A stretch of 64,000 nucleotides of DNA. Source: Cupriavidus laharis (GTDB lineage: Bacteria; Pseudomonadota; Gammaproteobacteria; Burkholderiales; Burkholderiaceae). The stretch spans positions 124,001 to 188,000 of the forward strand of contig NZ_CAJZAI010000008.1 in assembly GCF_914271435.1 (NCBI RefSeq). The letters are read 5' to 3'. The position numbers were made by a program, and so were the translations under genes. Under the pieces are notes generated by a model. It saw nothing but the letters and a program-made list of their open reading frames with translations. It was not told the DNA's origin and searched no databases. This document shows positions 36,379 through 44,415 of this stretch, piece after piece (the first letter of the stretch is position 1; each line of letters begins with the position of its first letter).

Positions 36379-37410
36379 GTGATCCAAATCAGCTTTCTCG
36401 ATCCATCAGCACCGGAGTGGACGTCGGTGTTGGACCGATGCGCGCATGACTGTTATCACAGGCCCGGCTGGATGCGGGCAGCGGAGATCGGCGACAACGG
36501 GCGTGCCTGCGCGATCTACGCGACGACCGGGAGCCATGAACTGCTGGTTCCGTTCATACGCAGGGCGCTGCCCTCTGGCGAGTGGGACGCCGTTTCTCCA
36601 TACGGTTATGGCGGCCCCCTGGTCAGCGAGCTGACTCCGGCCGGCTTTCAGGAGGCTGCGATGCATGCCGCGGTCGAGGCGCTTCGTGACGCAGGGTGTA
36701 TAGCGTGGTTTATCCGGCTGCATCCCATGCTCAATGCTGACTGGCGATGTTCCGTCGGCAATATTGTCGAGCATGGCCCAATTGTCTCGATCGACCTGAC
36801 GAAGACAGAGGCGCAGCACTGGAGCGAAACCGTCCATGGCCATCGCAGCGACATCTCCAAAGCGCGGCGCGCAGGTGTCGAGGTGCGGATCGACAGCGAT
36901 CTTGCCGCGCTTGCGCGCTTTGTCGAGCTTTACTGGCAGTCGATGGACAGGCTTCGCGCTTCCGACTACTACTACTTCGACAAGCGGTACTTCGAGACGC
37001 TGCGCCGGGAAGCGAGCGGCAGCCTGCGGTTGTTCATCGCCGAGGAACGCGGATGCATGATCGGCGGCGCACTCGTGTCGCTGGCAAAGTCATCAGGCAT
37101 TCTGCAGGGCCACCTGTGCGCGGTGGACAGCCGCCATCTGCATTATCAGCCACTGAAGATGCTGATCCATGCCCAGCGCGAATGGGGCCGTGCGCACGGA
37201 TACAAGCGGCTGAACCTGGGCGGCGGCCGCGGACGTGGCGGCCAGTCGGAGGATTCCCTGTACAAGTTCAAACGCGGCTTTTCGCCGGACACGCATATGT
37301 TCCGCACGCAGCGGCTGATCGTCAATCCGCAGCGCTATGTCACGCTATGCGGCGGCAATGCCGGCGTGCTGCTTGAACGGGACGGATTCTTCCCCGCCTA
37401 TCGCAGGTGA
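36379..37410 (+). CDS. FemAB/GNAT-like acyltransferase
   Basis: GTG 36379 after a run of G gives 343 residues; ATG 36328 is an alternative start. The second half is a GNAT fold of the FemAB/BioF2-like type: HRSDISKARRAGVEV, then YYYFDKRYFETLRR, then SLRLFIAEERGCMIGGALV and LNLGGGRGRGGQSEDSLYKFKRGF. Relatives transfer amino acids (from tRNA in Fem proteins) or acyl groups. Next to a sugar aminotransferase it could acylate the new amino group, or add an amino acid to the glycan, which would fit the aminoacyl theme at the left of the window. The substrate is unknown. Confidence 0.8.
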   Translation: MIQISFLDPSAPEWTSVLDRCAHDCYHRPGWMRAAEIGDNGRACAIYATTGSHELLVPFIRRALPSGEWDAVSPYGYGGPLVSELTPAGFQEAAMHAAVEALRDAGCIAWFIRLHPMLNADWRCSVGNIVEHGPIVSIDLTKTEAQHWSETVHGHRSDISKARRAGVEVRIDSDLAALARFVELYWQSMDRLRASDYYYFDKRYFETLRREASGSLRLFIAEERGCMIGGALVSLAKSSGILQGHLCAVDSRHLHYQPLKMLIHAQREWGRAHGYKRLNLGGGRGRGGQSEDSLYKFKRGFSPDTHMFRTQRLIVNPQRYVTLCGGNAGVLLERDGFFPAYRR

Positions 37411-37439
37411 CGGCGGGGCTGTTCCGGCACGATGGCGCA

Positions 37440-38378
37440 CTAGGCGGCAGAGCGCGGCAACCCGGGAGTGCCGCCCTGCCGATCCGGCGACTCGACGGAT
37501 TCCGCGTTCAGCAGCAGCAAGAACTTTTGCGTCGTGGCAGCGAAGGCCGGGAGGCCGGCTCTGCCGGTGCCCCGGCAGTTGCGCCACAGGTTGTGCGGCA
37601 AGGCGATCAGCACGAACAGCGCTGCCCGGAATGGCTGGTGCTTGCCGCGGCGGTAGGACCGGAAGGCGGTGTAGATGCGCGAGGCGTCGTCGTCGGGACT
37701 ATCGTGCGTCGCGCATGCGGTATCCACTCGTGAAGCACGGTTGACAGCGCTCGGCATCAGCTCGATCCGGTGGCCGTGTTCGTGCACGGAGCGATTGGCG
37801 AGATCGATGATGTCATAGCCGTCCGCGAGATGTTCGTGAAAGCAGGTGCTGTCGAACAGCCGGCGCGGAAACACCGTGCTGGCAAGGATGACCGACTGCA
37901 GCCGTTCGCCAGACCTGTACTCCAGCGACGGATACCCGAGGTACGCACACTTGCGCGGCTTGATGCAGCGTCCCTGGCATGCTTCGACTCCCGTCAATAT
38001 CAACGGCGCCACCATCTCCCCCACCTGTGCCCGGCGGATAAAGTCATCCGCGATCCGCTCGGCCATCTGCTGCAGGAACGTTTCGCCAAGCAGCGTCATG
38101 TCGTCGAGGAACAGCACGTGCGAGCCGGTCGCGGCACGCACGAGCCGGTTGCGGTTCGCCGCCGGCGTGCGCCTGGGCCCTTCGAGATACGGGATCGCGG
38201 CATACGATTCCCGCATCATCTGCCGCGTGTTGTAGTTGCTGCTGTCGTCGGACACCAGTATCTCGTGCGGCGGCATCGTGGATTCGAAAACCGACTGCAG
38301 CGTTTGCCGCAGGCCGTCCGGATTGTCGCGCGTGCAGATGCACACGGAAAACGTGGGCAGGAAAGTGCTGGCTGGCAT
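37440..38378 (-). CDS. Glycosyltransferase family 2
   Basis: This 312-residue GT-A enzyme begins FSVCICTRDNPDGLRQTLQSV with the donor-binding DDSSN and the metal-binding FLDDMTLL motifs. A further region, SRVDTACATHD, and a hydrophobic or amphipathic stretch AALFVLIALPHNLWRN near residue 260 suggest membrane association. GAGGGGG precedes ATG 38378. It is convergent with the FemAB-like gene and lies downstream of the LuxR-like regulator on the same strand. The sugar is unknown. Confidence 0.87.
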   Translation of the reverse strand: MPASTFLPTFSVCICTRDNPDGLRQTLQSVFESTMPPHEILVSDDSSNYNTRQMMRESYAAIPYLEGPRRTPAANRNRLVRAATGSHVLFLDDMTLLGETFLQQMAERIADDFIRRAQVGEMVAPLILTGVEACQGRCIKPRKCAYLGYPSLEYRSGERLQSVILASTVFPRRLFDSTCFHEHLADGYDIIDLANRSVHEHGHRIELMPSAVNRASRVDTACATHDSPDDDASRIYTAFRSYRRGKHQPFRAALFVLIALPHNLWRNCRGTGRAGLPAFAATTQKFLLLLNAESVESPDRQGGTPGLPRSAA

Positions 38379-38460
38379 GGCTGACCCCCTCGGTCCCCGG
38401 CATGGCCCGGGGCAGCGCCGGCCCGTCTTGTCTTGCGGGTCGCGGCGCTGGTACTGGCGT

Positions 38461-39405
38461 TCAGATCGTCGGGCTGGCGGCCTCGTAGACGGCCGCTTCG
38501 CTGTGGCGCGCGACCACGGGGCGCATGCTGCTGTCCCGCGTCACACGCTCGTCGCCACTTACCCATTCCAGCGTGGCGCCACGCTGCAAGGCGGCGTAGA
38601 CGGCCTCGCCCTTGTTGCGCACCTTGAGGCGCTGGTAGAGCGTGCAGGCGTGGCTCTTTACCGTGGCCACGGAGATGTTCAGCATGCGGCTGACGGTCTT
38701 GATCGGATAGCCGCGTGCCAGCAGCACCAGCACTTCGTACTGGCGCGGTGTGATCTTGAGCATCTCGGCTTCGTCGTAGCTCGGTTCGGCCTCCGCGGTT
38801 GGTTCGGTCGCGCGCGCGCTGCCGGACAGCGGCAGGCCGGGCTTGAGGCCGGTCAGGTCGCGTACGGCAACGCTGCTGCGCACCGCGCTGCGCGGCGCAC
38901 TGGCGCAGGTGGCCAGCGAAAGCTGCTCGGGCTGCGCCGCGGCAGGTAGTGGCGCGGCGGACGCGAGCGATTGCGTGACGGGCAGGGCCGGGCGCGATGC
39001 CGACGGCATGGTGCCGGTCTCGGCGCTGAACAGCAGGCCTTGCACGGCGGAAACCGCGAGCCGGATGGCGGCCTCGATGACCGCCAGCGATGCCGATTTG
39101 GGCAGGCATCCACAGACACCGCGCGCGCTGTCCGCGTCAGGCATGTGCAGCGGCAATTGATCGGCCAGGACCAGAATGCGCTGGGGCGACAGCAGCTCGC
39201 GTGCGACCTGCAGCTGCGCCCACCCGATGCGTGTGTCGGCCGGCATGCCAAAGACCAGCAGGTCTGCGTTGTGCGGCACATTGTCGTGTCGCCCGAGCTC
39301 GTCAGGCGCGAGCGCGGCGACGTGACCGGAATCCTGGATGTTCTCGAGCATCTGCAGCAGCCCGAGACGGAGCAGAGGATGCTCCTCGATCAGCAAGGCA
39401 TTCAT
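38461..39405 (-). CDS. LuxR/FixJ-type regulator with degenerate receiver domain
   Basis: This 314-residue protein has an N-terminal receiver-like domain (MNALLIEEHPLLRLGLLQML) and a C-terminal LuxR helix-turn-helix (about 225-290, ITPRQYEVLVLLARGYPIK, then VSRMLNISVATVKSHA). The acidic pair normally at residues 8-9 reads Glu-Glu-His, and the phosphoacceptor Asp is absent (DLLVFGMPAD). Control by phosphorylation is therefore unlikely. No histidine kinase is nearby. A long linker, rich in Ala and Pro, joins the domains. It may regulate the flanking polysaccharide genes. Confidence 0.85.
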   Translation of the reverse strand: MNALLIEEHPLLRLGLLQMLENIQDSGHVAALAPDELGRHDNVPHNADLLVFGMPADTRIGWAQLQVARELLSPQRILVLADQLPLHMPDADSARGVCGCLPKSASLAVIEAAIRLAVSAVQGLLFSAETGTMPSASRPALPVTQSLASAAPLPAAAQPEQLSLATCASAPRSAVRSSVAVRDLTGLKPGLPLSGSARATEPTAEAEPSYDEAEMLKITPRQYEVLVLLARGYPIKTVSRMLNISVATVKSHACTLYQRLKVRNKGEAVYAALQRGATLEWVSGDERVTRDSSMRPVVARHSEAAVYEAASPTI

Positions 39406-39800
39406 GTTTCACTCCCCGTTACTCGGGAGGGAATGCGGGTGCTTTGCGTGTGGGGAGACATTGCACGGCAAGCGGACGCGTGCTGCGGCCCGCTGACTGC
39501 CCTGACCCCCGTGCTTCCATGTCCGGCCTGTTCCGTTTTCTGCTCGGAACTTGTCGGCGGCTGGAAGATGACCCGAACCCGAACCCGAAAGTTTCTCGCT
39601 CCTAAATCGGCTTAAAACCATCTTATGGGGTGGTGGTATGGATTGCAAGCAGGGCTAGTCGATGTCGGGTGGAGGTGGGAATGAACCGGATTTCATAATA
39701 CCTACCGAAAATCCCGCGAATTGGCAGGGAAATGTCGCGAGAACGCCATCTTGGCGAGGATGGGCAACCGTATCACGACTGAGACATCACTTTGCGGAAT

Positions 39801-39818
39801 GGTTTCAGAGTTGAAACC
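39801..39818. promoter_or_regulatory. Operator-like inverted repeat
   Basis: GGTTTC and GAAACC form a perfect 6-bp dyad around 6 bases (AGAGTT). The spacing suits a dimeric regulator; the LuxR-type regulator gene lies about 400 bases away. Confidence 0.35.
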
Positions 39819-39844
39819 GATTTGATTATTCCGGGGTTTGCCGT

Positions 39845-39885
39845 GTCGATTTTATAACCCCTTCGGGGGGTAAAAGAAAATCGAC
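39845..39885. ncRNA. Long hairpin with C(UUCG)G tetraloop, possible RNA element
   Basis: GTCGATTTT (39845-39853) pairs perfectly with AAAATCGAC (39877-39885). Inside it CCCC and GGGG close a TTCG loop, which as RNA from the plus strand is the extra-stable C(UUCG)G tetraloop. No T-run follows on either strand, so this is not a standard terminator. It may belong to a small RNA or act as an mRNA stabiliser. Confidence 0.4.
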
Positions 39886-40089
39886 AGTCATTCGATGACG
39901 CAATTATGAAACGGCCTTCGTTGACAGTGTTTCTCAATAACTGCGACGCTTGATGCCCATGCTAGGACACGCGATCTAGTGCTTCTGGATGAGTGGGAAT
40001 TGCCACCTCGGGATGAGGCCGGAGCAGCGTGCGGCACAGCGGCTCCGGCGGCTTGCCACCGACCTGGCGGGCCAGGTCGGCAGCCTGTG

Positions 40090-40407
40090 TCAGCGGGCCC
40101 AGTAGCCTGGTCGCATGACCCAACCGCGCGGGCTTTTCACCCAGCGGTCGGGCACGTAGCGGTATCCGGGCCGCTGCGCCTGCCAGTAGCCGGCGCGCCA
40201 GTCATAGTGGCCGCCACGGGCGACCCAGTGGCCGGGTACCCACCCCTGGCCCGGCCGTGCTGGCGGGCGCGACTCGTGGCGCGGCGGTGGCGGTGGGTGG
40301 CCATAAGCGTAGGCGGCGGGACCGTCGTGGGCTTGGGCGGGGCTGAGCAGGCCGAAGGTGCCTCCGGCGGCGAGGACGGCTGCGGCGAGAAGGAGCTGGC
40401 GTTTCAT
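40090..40407 (-). CDS. YXWGXW-repeat secreted protein
   Basis: This 105-residue protein has a signal peptide ending SPAQA and a mature part made of aromatic repeats (WVPGHWV, YDWRAGYWQ, YVPDRWV, WVMRPGYW), the pattern of the YXWGXW-repeat family. The family is small, periplasmic and of unknown function. AGGAG precedes ATG 40407. A tiny lipoprotein gene follows in the same direction upstream, 42 bases away. Confidence 0.8.
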   Translation of the reverse strand: MKRQLLLAAAVLAAGGTFGLLSPAQAHDGPAAYAYGHPPPPPRHESRPPARPGQGWVPGHWVARGGHYDWRAGYWQAQRPGYRYVPDRWVKSPRGWVMRPGYWAR

Positions 40408-40449
40408 CGTGGTTCTCCTGGTGTCTGGTTGACGGACAGGCGGTATCTA

Positions 40450-40575
40450 TCAATAGCGGTCGTGGTAGTAGTGGTAGCGGGGCGGCGGGCCGCCGCGCGG
40501 CGGTACCACAATGCAGGCGGAAAGCAATGCTGCGGTGGTGGACAGCAGCACGGCCAGGCAGAGGGCGCGTTTCAT
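40450..40575 (-). CDS. Small putative lipoprotein
   Basis: This 41-residue product starts at ATG 40575 with CCGGAG upstream. The signal sequence MKRALCLAVLLSTTAALLSAC ends in a clear lipobox, with a mature part rich in Pro, Tyr and Arg. Lipid-anchored peptides of this size beside YXWGXW proteins are common in betaproteobacteria; no function is known. Confidence 0.6.
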   Translation of the reverse strand: MKRALCLAVLLSTTAALLSACIVVPPRGGPPPRYHYYHDRY

Positions 40576-40663
40576 GTCGGGCTCCGGATCGTTCGCGTTG
40601 AACACGGCTTCAATGTAGCGACGCCGCCCCGCGCTGCGTGCTTGCACTTGTAAGCCTGTCTCA

Positions 40664-40691
40664 CATGACGCATGCGCTGCGCGGCGTCATG
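40664..40691. repeat. Inverted repeat with 8-bp arms
   Basis: CATGACGC and GCGTCATG are perfectly complementary around a 12-base centre. It stands 14 bases before the larger hairpin at 40706-40746. Confidence 0.45.
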
Positions 40692-40705
40692 GACTGCTTC
40701 ATGGC

Positions 40706-40746
40706 GTTGCCGGCAAAGCCTTGTCGCACAAGGGTTTGCCGGCAAC
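40706..40746. repeat. Strong 18-bp stem hairpin, related to element at 49357
   Basis: GTTGCCGGCAAA (40706-40717) pairs with TTTGCCGGCAAC (40735-40746); inside, after one mismatch, CCTTGT pairs with ACAAGG around a CGC loop. Bases 40711-40739 match 49357-49385 at 24 of 29 positions and the pairing is largely kept there. Confidence 0.6.
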
Positions 40747-40884
40747 GTGCGGGCCAGGCCCAAGTGGCCGCCGTGTCCATGTCAGGGGTAATGTGGCGTT
40801 ACATCGGAAATAAATCTCGCAAAGCATTCGGCAGGTGCGCCCTGCGGCAAAGCCGGCGTACCGCCGTGGCGGCAGTACAGGGGT

Positions 40885-40902
40885 ACGCAGAATTGGGTAC
40901 GC
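40885..40902 (-). repeat. Dispersed 18-bp repeat, copy 2
   Basis: On the minus strand this reads GCGTACCCAATTCTGCGT, differing by one or two bases from the copies at 6613, 56941, 57023 and 60842. Confidence 0.7.
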
Positions 40903-41100
40903 GAGGCTCATTCGCGCTTCACGTTGGCGCAGCCTTTCCCCGGTCCGGTGCCGCGTATTGCCGGTGCGGCATCCGGACGGTGTGGCACGAAGCTTGCACG
41001 GCTTGCAGTGTTCCCGGGAAGTTGTCTACCTTTGCCTCGGGGACCGGTGCGCCAGGCCTGCGGGCCGCGCCGGCCCCGGGCAACCATGCAGGGAGGCGCC

Positions 41101-41244
41101 ATGCCTGTCATGCTCGTCGTGCTGGCCCTGCGCATCGTGCAGGGGCTGACGCCCGCGGCGGGCGCGCTGTTCGCGCTACCGCCCTCCATCGAGCCCGATC
41201 CGGCTGATGTCAGCGCGGTGGTCGAGGGGGCCATGCCGCGCTGA
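41101..41244 (+). CDS. Small hydrophobic protein, unknown function
   Basis: ATG 41101 follows GGGAGG at an ideal 4-5 base distance and encodes 47 residues: a hydrophobic N-terminal stretch (MLVVLALRIVQGLTPAAGAL) followed by a short acidic tail. It ends 13 bases before the end of the convergent MFS gene. The excellent ribosome site is the main support; I do not recognise the product. Confidence 0.45.
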   Translation: MPVMLVVLALRIVQGLTPAAGALFALPPSIEPDPADVSAVVEGAMPR

Positions 41245-41257
41245 GTGGCGCGGCCGG

Positions 41258-42478
41258 CTACGCCGGGCGGGCCGTGGCGCCAGTCATGGACCTGGCGTAG
41301 CGCGCAGGGTCCAGGCGCATGGTGAGCGCGGCCACGAACGCCACGCAGCCCAGGTGGTACCACCATCCCGCCAGGAAATCGCCGGTGCGCGAATGCAGCG
41401 CAGCGGTGATCCACGGCGCCAGCGACGCCAGCAGGAAGCCGCCGCCCTGCATCAGCGCACTCAGTGCGCCCGCGCTGTCCGGGTCCGGCAGGTGGTCAAG
41501 GGCCACTACCAGGTACAGCGCGAAGCAGCCGCCCAGTCCCGCGCCGCCGATGGTCGCCCAGGCATAAGGCGACCATTCGGGCCACAGGGCCAGGCCGGCA
41601 AAGCCCGCGGCCTGCATGGCCAGTGCCGCTGCCATCCACGCGCGGCGGTCTTGACGGCTCGCAGCCAGGGTGGGCAGCATCAGCGCGGCGGCGGCCTGGG
41701 CAACCGCCATCACGGCCACCAGGCTACCGCTGCGCGCCACGCTCCAGCCGTGCTGCTGGTAGAAGGGCGCCAGCCATGCCACGAGGGAGGCATAGCCGCC
41801 GTTCATCACGCCGAAGCAGGCCATCAGCATCCACGTGCGGCGGCGGCGCAGAAGCTGGCCGGCAGGCCGGTGCGCGGCGCGCGCAGCCGGTGTCGTCACG
41901 GCTGGGGCTGGCAGGGCCCGCCAGGCAAGGCCAAGCGCCGCCGCGGCCGGCAGTGCCCACCAGGCCAGGCCTTGCTGCCACGAACCGGACAGATCCGAGA
42001 TCAGCGGGGCAAGTTGCGCACCCAGCGCGCCACCGCCCATCAGCGCGGCCGAATACAGGCCCATCACCGGGGCCACGCGCCGCGGGAATTCCTGCTTGAT
42101 GATGCCGGGACAGGCTGCCTGCACCACGGCCACGCCAAGACCGCACAGGGTCGCGGTGGCGACCAGCAGCGCGCTGTCCGTCGCCAGTGCGCGCAGGGCC
42201 GACCCCATGCCAAGCAAGGCCAGCGCGCCCAGCACCGCGCGGCGCACGCCAAGCCGCTGGCGGATGGCCGGTGCCGCAAAGGCGCCGACGCCCATCAGCA
42301 GCATGGGCAGCAGCGTCAGCCACGCCATGCCTTCGTAGTCCAGCCCGGTGCCGGCGCGAATGGTGGCGGCCAGTGGCCCGACGGCGGTCAGGAACGGCCG
42401 CAGGTTCAGACCAATCGCCACGACCGCGGCCAGGATCAGCCAGCGCGGCGCCGCGCGGTGCGAAACGTCGTATTGCAT
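41258..42478 (-). CDS. MFS transporter, CynX/NimT-like
   Basis: From ATG 42478 the protein has 406 residues and about twelve membrane segments. It starts APRWLILAAVVAIGLNLRPFLTAVGPLAATIRA, the conserved first helix of the CynX/NimT group. The longer open frame upstream overlaps the deaminase gene and is not convincing. CynX-group members export or import cyanate, nitroimidazole-like and other small compounds; the substrate is unknown. The gene lies 16 bases after a nucleoside deaminase gene, so a role with purine-like compounds is possible. Confidence 0.85.
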   Translation of the reverse strand: MQYDVSHRAAPRWLILAAVVAIGLNLRPFLTAVGPLAATIRAGTGLDYEGMAWLTLLPMLLMGVGAFAAPAIRQRLGVRRAVLGALALLGMGSALRALATDSALLVATATLCGLGVAVVQAACPGIIKQEFPRRVAPVMGLYSAALMGGGALGAQLAPLISDLSGSWQQGLAWWALPAAAALGLAWRALPAPAVTTPAARAAHRPAGQLLRRRRTWMLMACFGVMNGGYASLVAWLAPFYQQHGWSVARSGSLVAVMAVAQAAAALMLPTLAASRQDRRAWMAAALAMQAAGFAGLALWPEWSPYAWATIGGAGLGGCFALYLVVALDHLPDPDSAGALSALMQGGGFLLASLAPWITAALHSRTGDFLAGWWYHLGCVAFVAALTMRLDPARYARSMTGATARPA

Positions 42479-42494
42479 GCCTTCAGGAATGCCT

Positions 42495-42953
42495 TCAGCC
42501 GCGAGGCTGGCGTGAGCCGTAAAGCTGCGCCGCAGAGATGTCCACGGGCACCCGTTGCAGCGGCAGCGGCGGCGGCACCAGCGGCAGGCGCAGGGCCCGG
42601 TAGGCGGCTTCGCTCGACAGGCCATAGGGGGCCGCGTCGTCGTTGTCGAAGGCGTAGTAGACGGCCTGCACGCCGGCCATGGTCATCGCTGCCAGGCACA
42701 TCGGGCACGGATGTCCGCTGGCGTAGACCACGCTGCCGTGCAGGTCCGGTGTGCCAAGCTTGCGGGCCGCCGCGCGCACGGCTTCCATCTCGGCATGGGT
42801 GGTGGGGTCGTGGCTGTGGACGATGTCGTTGACGCCTGTGGCTACGGCTTCGCCGTCGATGGCCAGTACCGCGCCGAAGGGGCGGCCGCCGCGGCCCAGG
42901 TTGGCCAGGGCCAGGTCGACCGCCTCGCGCATGAGTTGTTCGTGGGTTGCCAT
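42495..42953 (-). CDS. Nucleoside/guanine deaminase-like zinc enzyme
   Basis: This 152-residue protein has the cytidine/deoxycytidylate deaminase zinc site: THAEMEAVR (His, catalytic Glu) and SGHPCPMCLAAM (two Cys). The length and GRGGRPFGAVL start match guanine deaminase and tRNA adenosine deaminase relatives. It forms a unit with the MFS gene and is divergent from a LysR gene, which is a usual arrangement for a small regulated pathway. Confidence 0.87.
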   Translation of the reverse strand: MATHEQLMREAVDLALANLGRGGRPFGAVLAIDGEAVATGVNDIVHSHDPTTHAEMEAVRAAARKLGTPDLHGSVVYASGHPCPMCLAAMTMAGVQAVYYAFDNDDAAPYGLSSEAAYRALRLPLVPPPLPLQRVPVDISAAQLYGSRQPRG

Positions 42954-43114
42954 AGCGTAGTTAAAGTAAGTGCCGGCTTACTGCATGGCGTGTTGCGCAG
43001 GCGCCATGCGGCAAACGGCAGGACAGGGAGAGCCGCCAATCTACGCCCAGGCTTGGCGATTGGGAAATTAAATGATGAAATCACTGGCAGTGGAAAATCA
43101 AATACCTGATCGCC

Positions 43115-43999
43115 GTGCATGACGCCCGCCTGGATCCCGCCCTGTTGCAGAGCTTTGTCGCCGTAGCCGAAAGTGGCAGCTTCACCCGCGCGGCGCAGCG
43201 CGTGCACCTGACCCAGTCGACCGTCAGCCAGCAGGTGCGGCGGCTGGAGGAGCAACTCGGCTGTGCGCTGCTGGACCGGGGTGGCCGCTACGTCACTACC
43301 ACGCCCGAGGGCGAGCGGCTGCTGGGCTATGCGCGGCGCTTGCAACAGTTGATGGCGGAAGCGGTGGAACAGGTGCGCCAGACCTCAGGCCAGGGCGAGA
43401 TCCGGCTGGGCGTACCTGAAGATTTCGCGGCCCAGCCGCTGACTGCGGTATTGGCCGGATTTGCGGATACCTGGCCCGGTATCCGGCTGGAGGTGACCAG
43501 CGGGCTCAGTCACGATCTCTGGCAGCGCTTCCAGGACGGCGAACTGGACCTGGCACTGGTCAAGCAGCGTGTCGGCCATGCCGCCGGGGTGGCGTGCTGG
43601 CCCGAGCCGCTCGCATGGATTGACAGCCGCACGCGCCCGGCCATGGCGCGCGACCCGGTGCCGCTGGTGGCGTTTCCGAGCGGTGGCCTTTACCGGGGCG
43701 AGATGACGCACGCGCTCGACGCCAGCGGGCGCCGCTGGCGCATCGGCTTCGTCAGCGCCAGCCTGGCCAGTATCAGCGCGGCCGTGGCCGATGGCCTCGG
43801 CATCAGCCTGCTGCCGCGCCGGCTGGCGTCGGAAGCGCATCGCCTGCTTGACGACCAGTCATGGCTTGGCGCCGTGCCGGCCATCGAACTGACGCTGCAC
43901 GCCCAGCCGGAGCCGTCCGCCGCCGCCCGCGACATGATGGGGCGCCTGGTTGCGCTGTGCGACCAGGCCATGGGCGTGAACGCGACGCCGCTCAGCTGA
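43115..43999 (+). CDS. LysR family transcriptional regulator
   Basis: GTG 43115 gives 294 residues. The N-terminal winged helix is classic (LQSFVAVAESGSFTRAAQRVHLTQSTVSQQVRRLEEQLG), followed by the periplasmic-binding-like effector domain. It is divergent from the deaminase/MFS pair across 161 bases and probably controls it. The ribosome site before the GTG is weak. The effector is unknown. Confidence 0.9.
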   Translation: MHDARLDPALLQSFVAVAESGSFTRAAQRVHLTQSTVSQQVRRLEEQLGCALLDRGGRYVTTTPEGERLLGYARRLQQLMAEAVEQVRQTSGQGEIRLGVPEDFAAQPLTAVLAGFADTWPGIRLEVTSGLSHDLWQRFQDGELDLALVKQRVGHAAGVACWPEPLAWIDSRTRPAMARDPVPLVAFPSGGLYRGEMTHALDASGRRWRIGFVSASLASISAAVADGLGISLLPRRLASEAHRLLDDQSWLGAVPAIELTLHAQPEPSAAARDMMGRLVALCDQAMGVNATPLS

Positions 44000-44156
44000 A
44001 GAATTCGCGGAAATATCGCGTGCAGTTGCCGGCCTGCCGGAAGGTATAGGGCAGTTCGGCCATGGCGGCCGCTTCGAGCGAGCCGAACGGAATGTCCAGG
44101 TCATTGTCCTGGCGGGAGATGTCTTGTTCGTTGCTGATAGGGTGCTGCAAAGTCAT
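43992..44156 (-). CDS. Small conserved-looking hypothetical protein
   Basis: ATG 44156 encodes 54 residues with a polar N-terminus and the segment PFGSLEAAAMAELPYTFRQAGN, which reads like a real helix-turn peptide rather than shadow sequence. It overlaps the end of the LysR gene by 8 bases on the opposite strand. The ribosome site is weak. I do not recognise it. Confidence 0.35.
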   Translation of the reverse strand: MTLQHPISNEQDISRQDNDLDIPFGSLEAAAMAELPYTFRQAGNCTRYFREFFS

Positions 44157-44415
44157 GTCAGGCTCACTGGTACTGCGGCCGAGCCGGCCGCCTCGTCGAT
44201 CCTGGCGGGGTTGCCGCCCGACAAGCATCCTAGCCGGTCCGGCCGCGGCGGTCAGCCTGCCGCAGTGCAACACACTGTTGCCGTATTGCGTTCAATGCGA
44301 AGCCGGTCCATGCCGGCGGAGCGGGATGCCGGGGACGGACTATAGTGGCTGAGGGGTTCCGGCCCAGCCCCATGCGCCGGCCACGCCGACCATCCCCAAC
44401 CTGCAGGAGCGCGCC

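Larger units (their letters stand above)
39406..40089. other. Long noncoding region with two inverted repeats
   Basis: This 684-base stretch at the end of the polysaccharide locus has no supported gene and is locally AT-rich (39600-39960). It contains an operator-like inverted repeat at 39801-39818 and a long hairpin with a UUCG loop at 39845-39885. A small RNA or a regulatory leader is possible. Confidence 0.5.
40576..41100. other. Noncoding region rich in hairpins
   Basis: These 525 bases contain an 8-bp dyad at 40664-40691, a strong 41-base hairpin at 40706-40746 and a copy of the dispersed 18-bp repeat at 40885-40902. No gene is supported before the small frame at 41101. Confidence 0.5.

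Noticed and set aside
41207..42832. Plus-strand open frame (541 codons) opposite the MFS and deaminase genes
   Set aside because: The translation is low-complexity Arg/Gln/Gly/Ala sequence, while the minus strand encodes two well-defined proteins.
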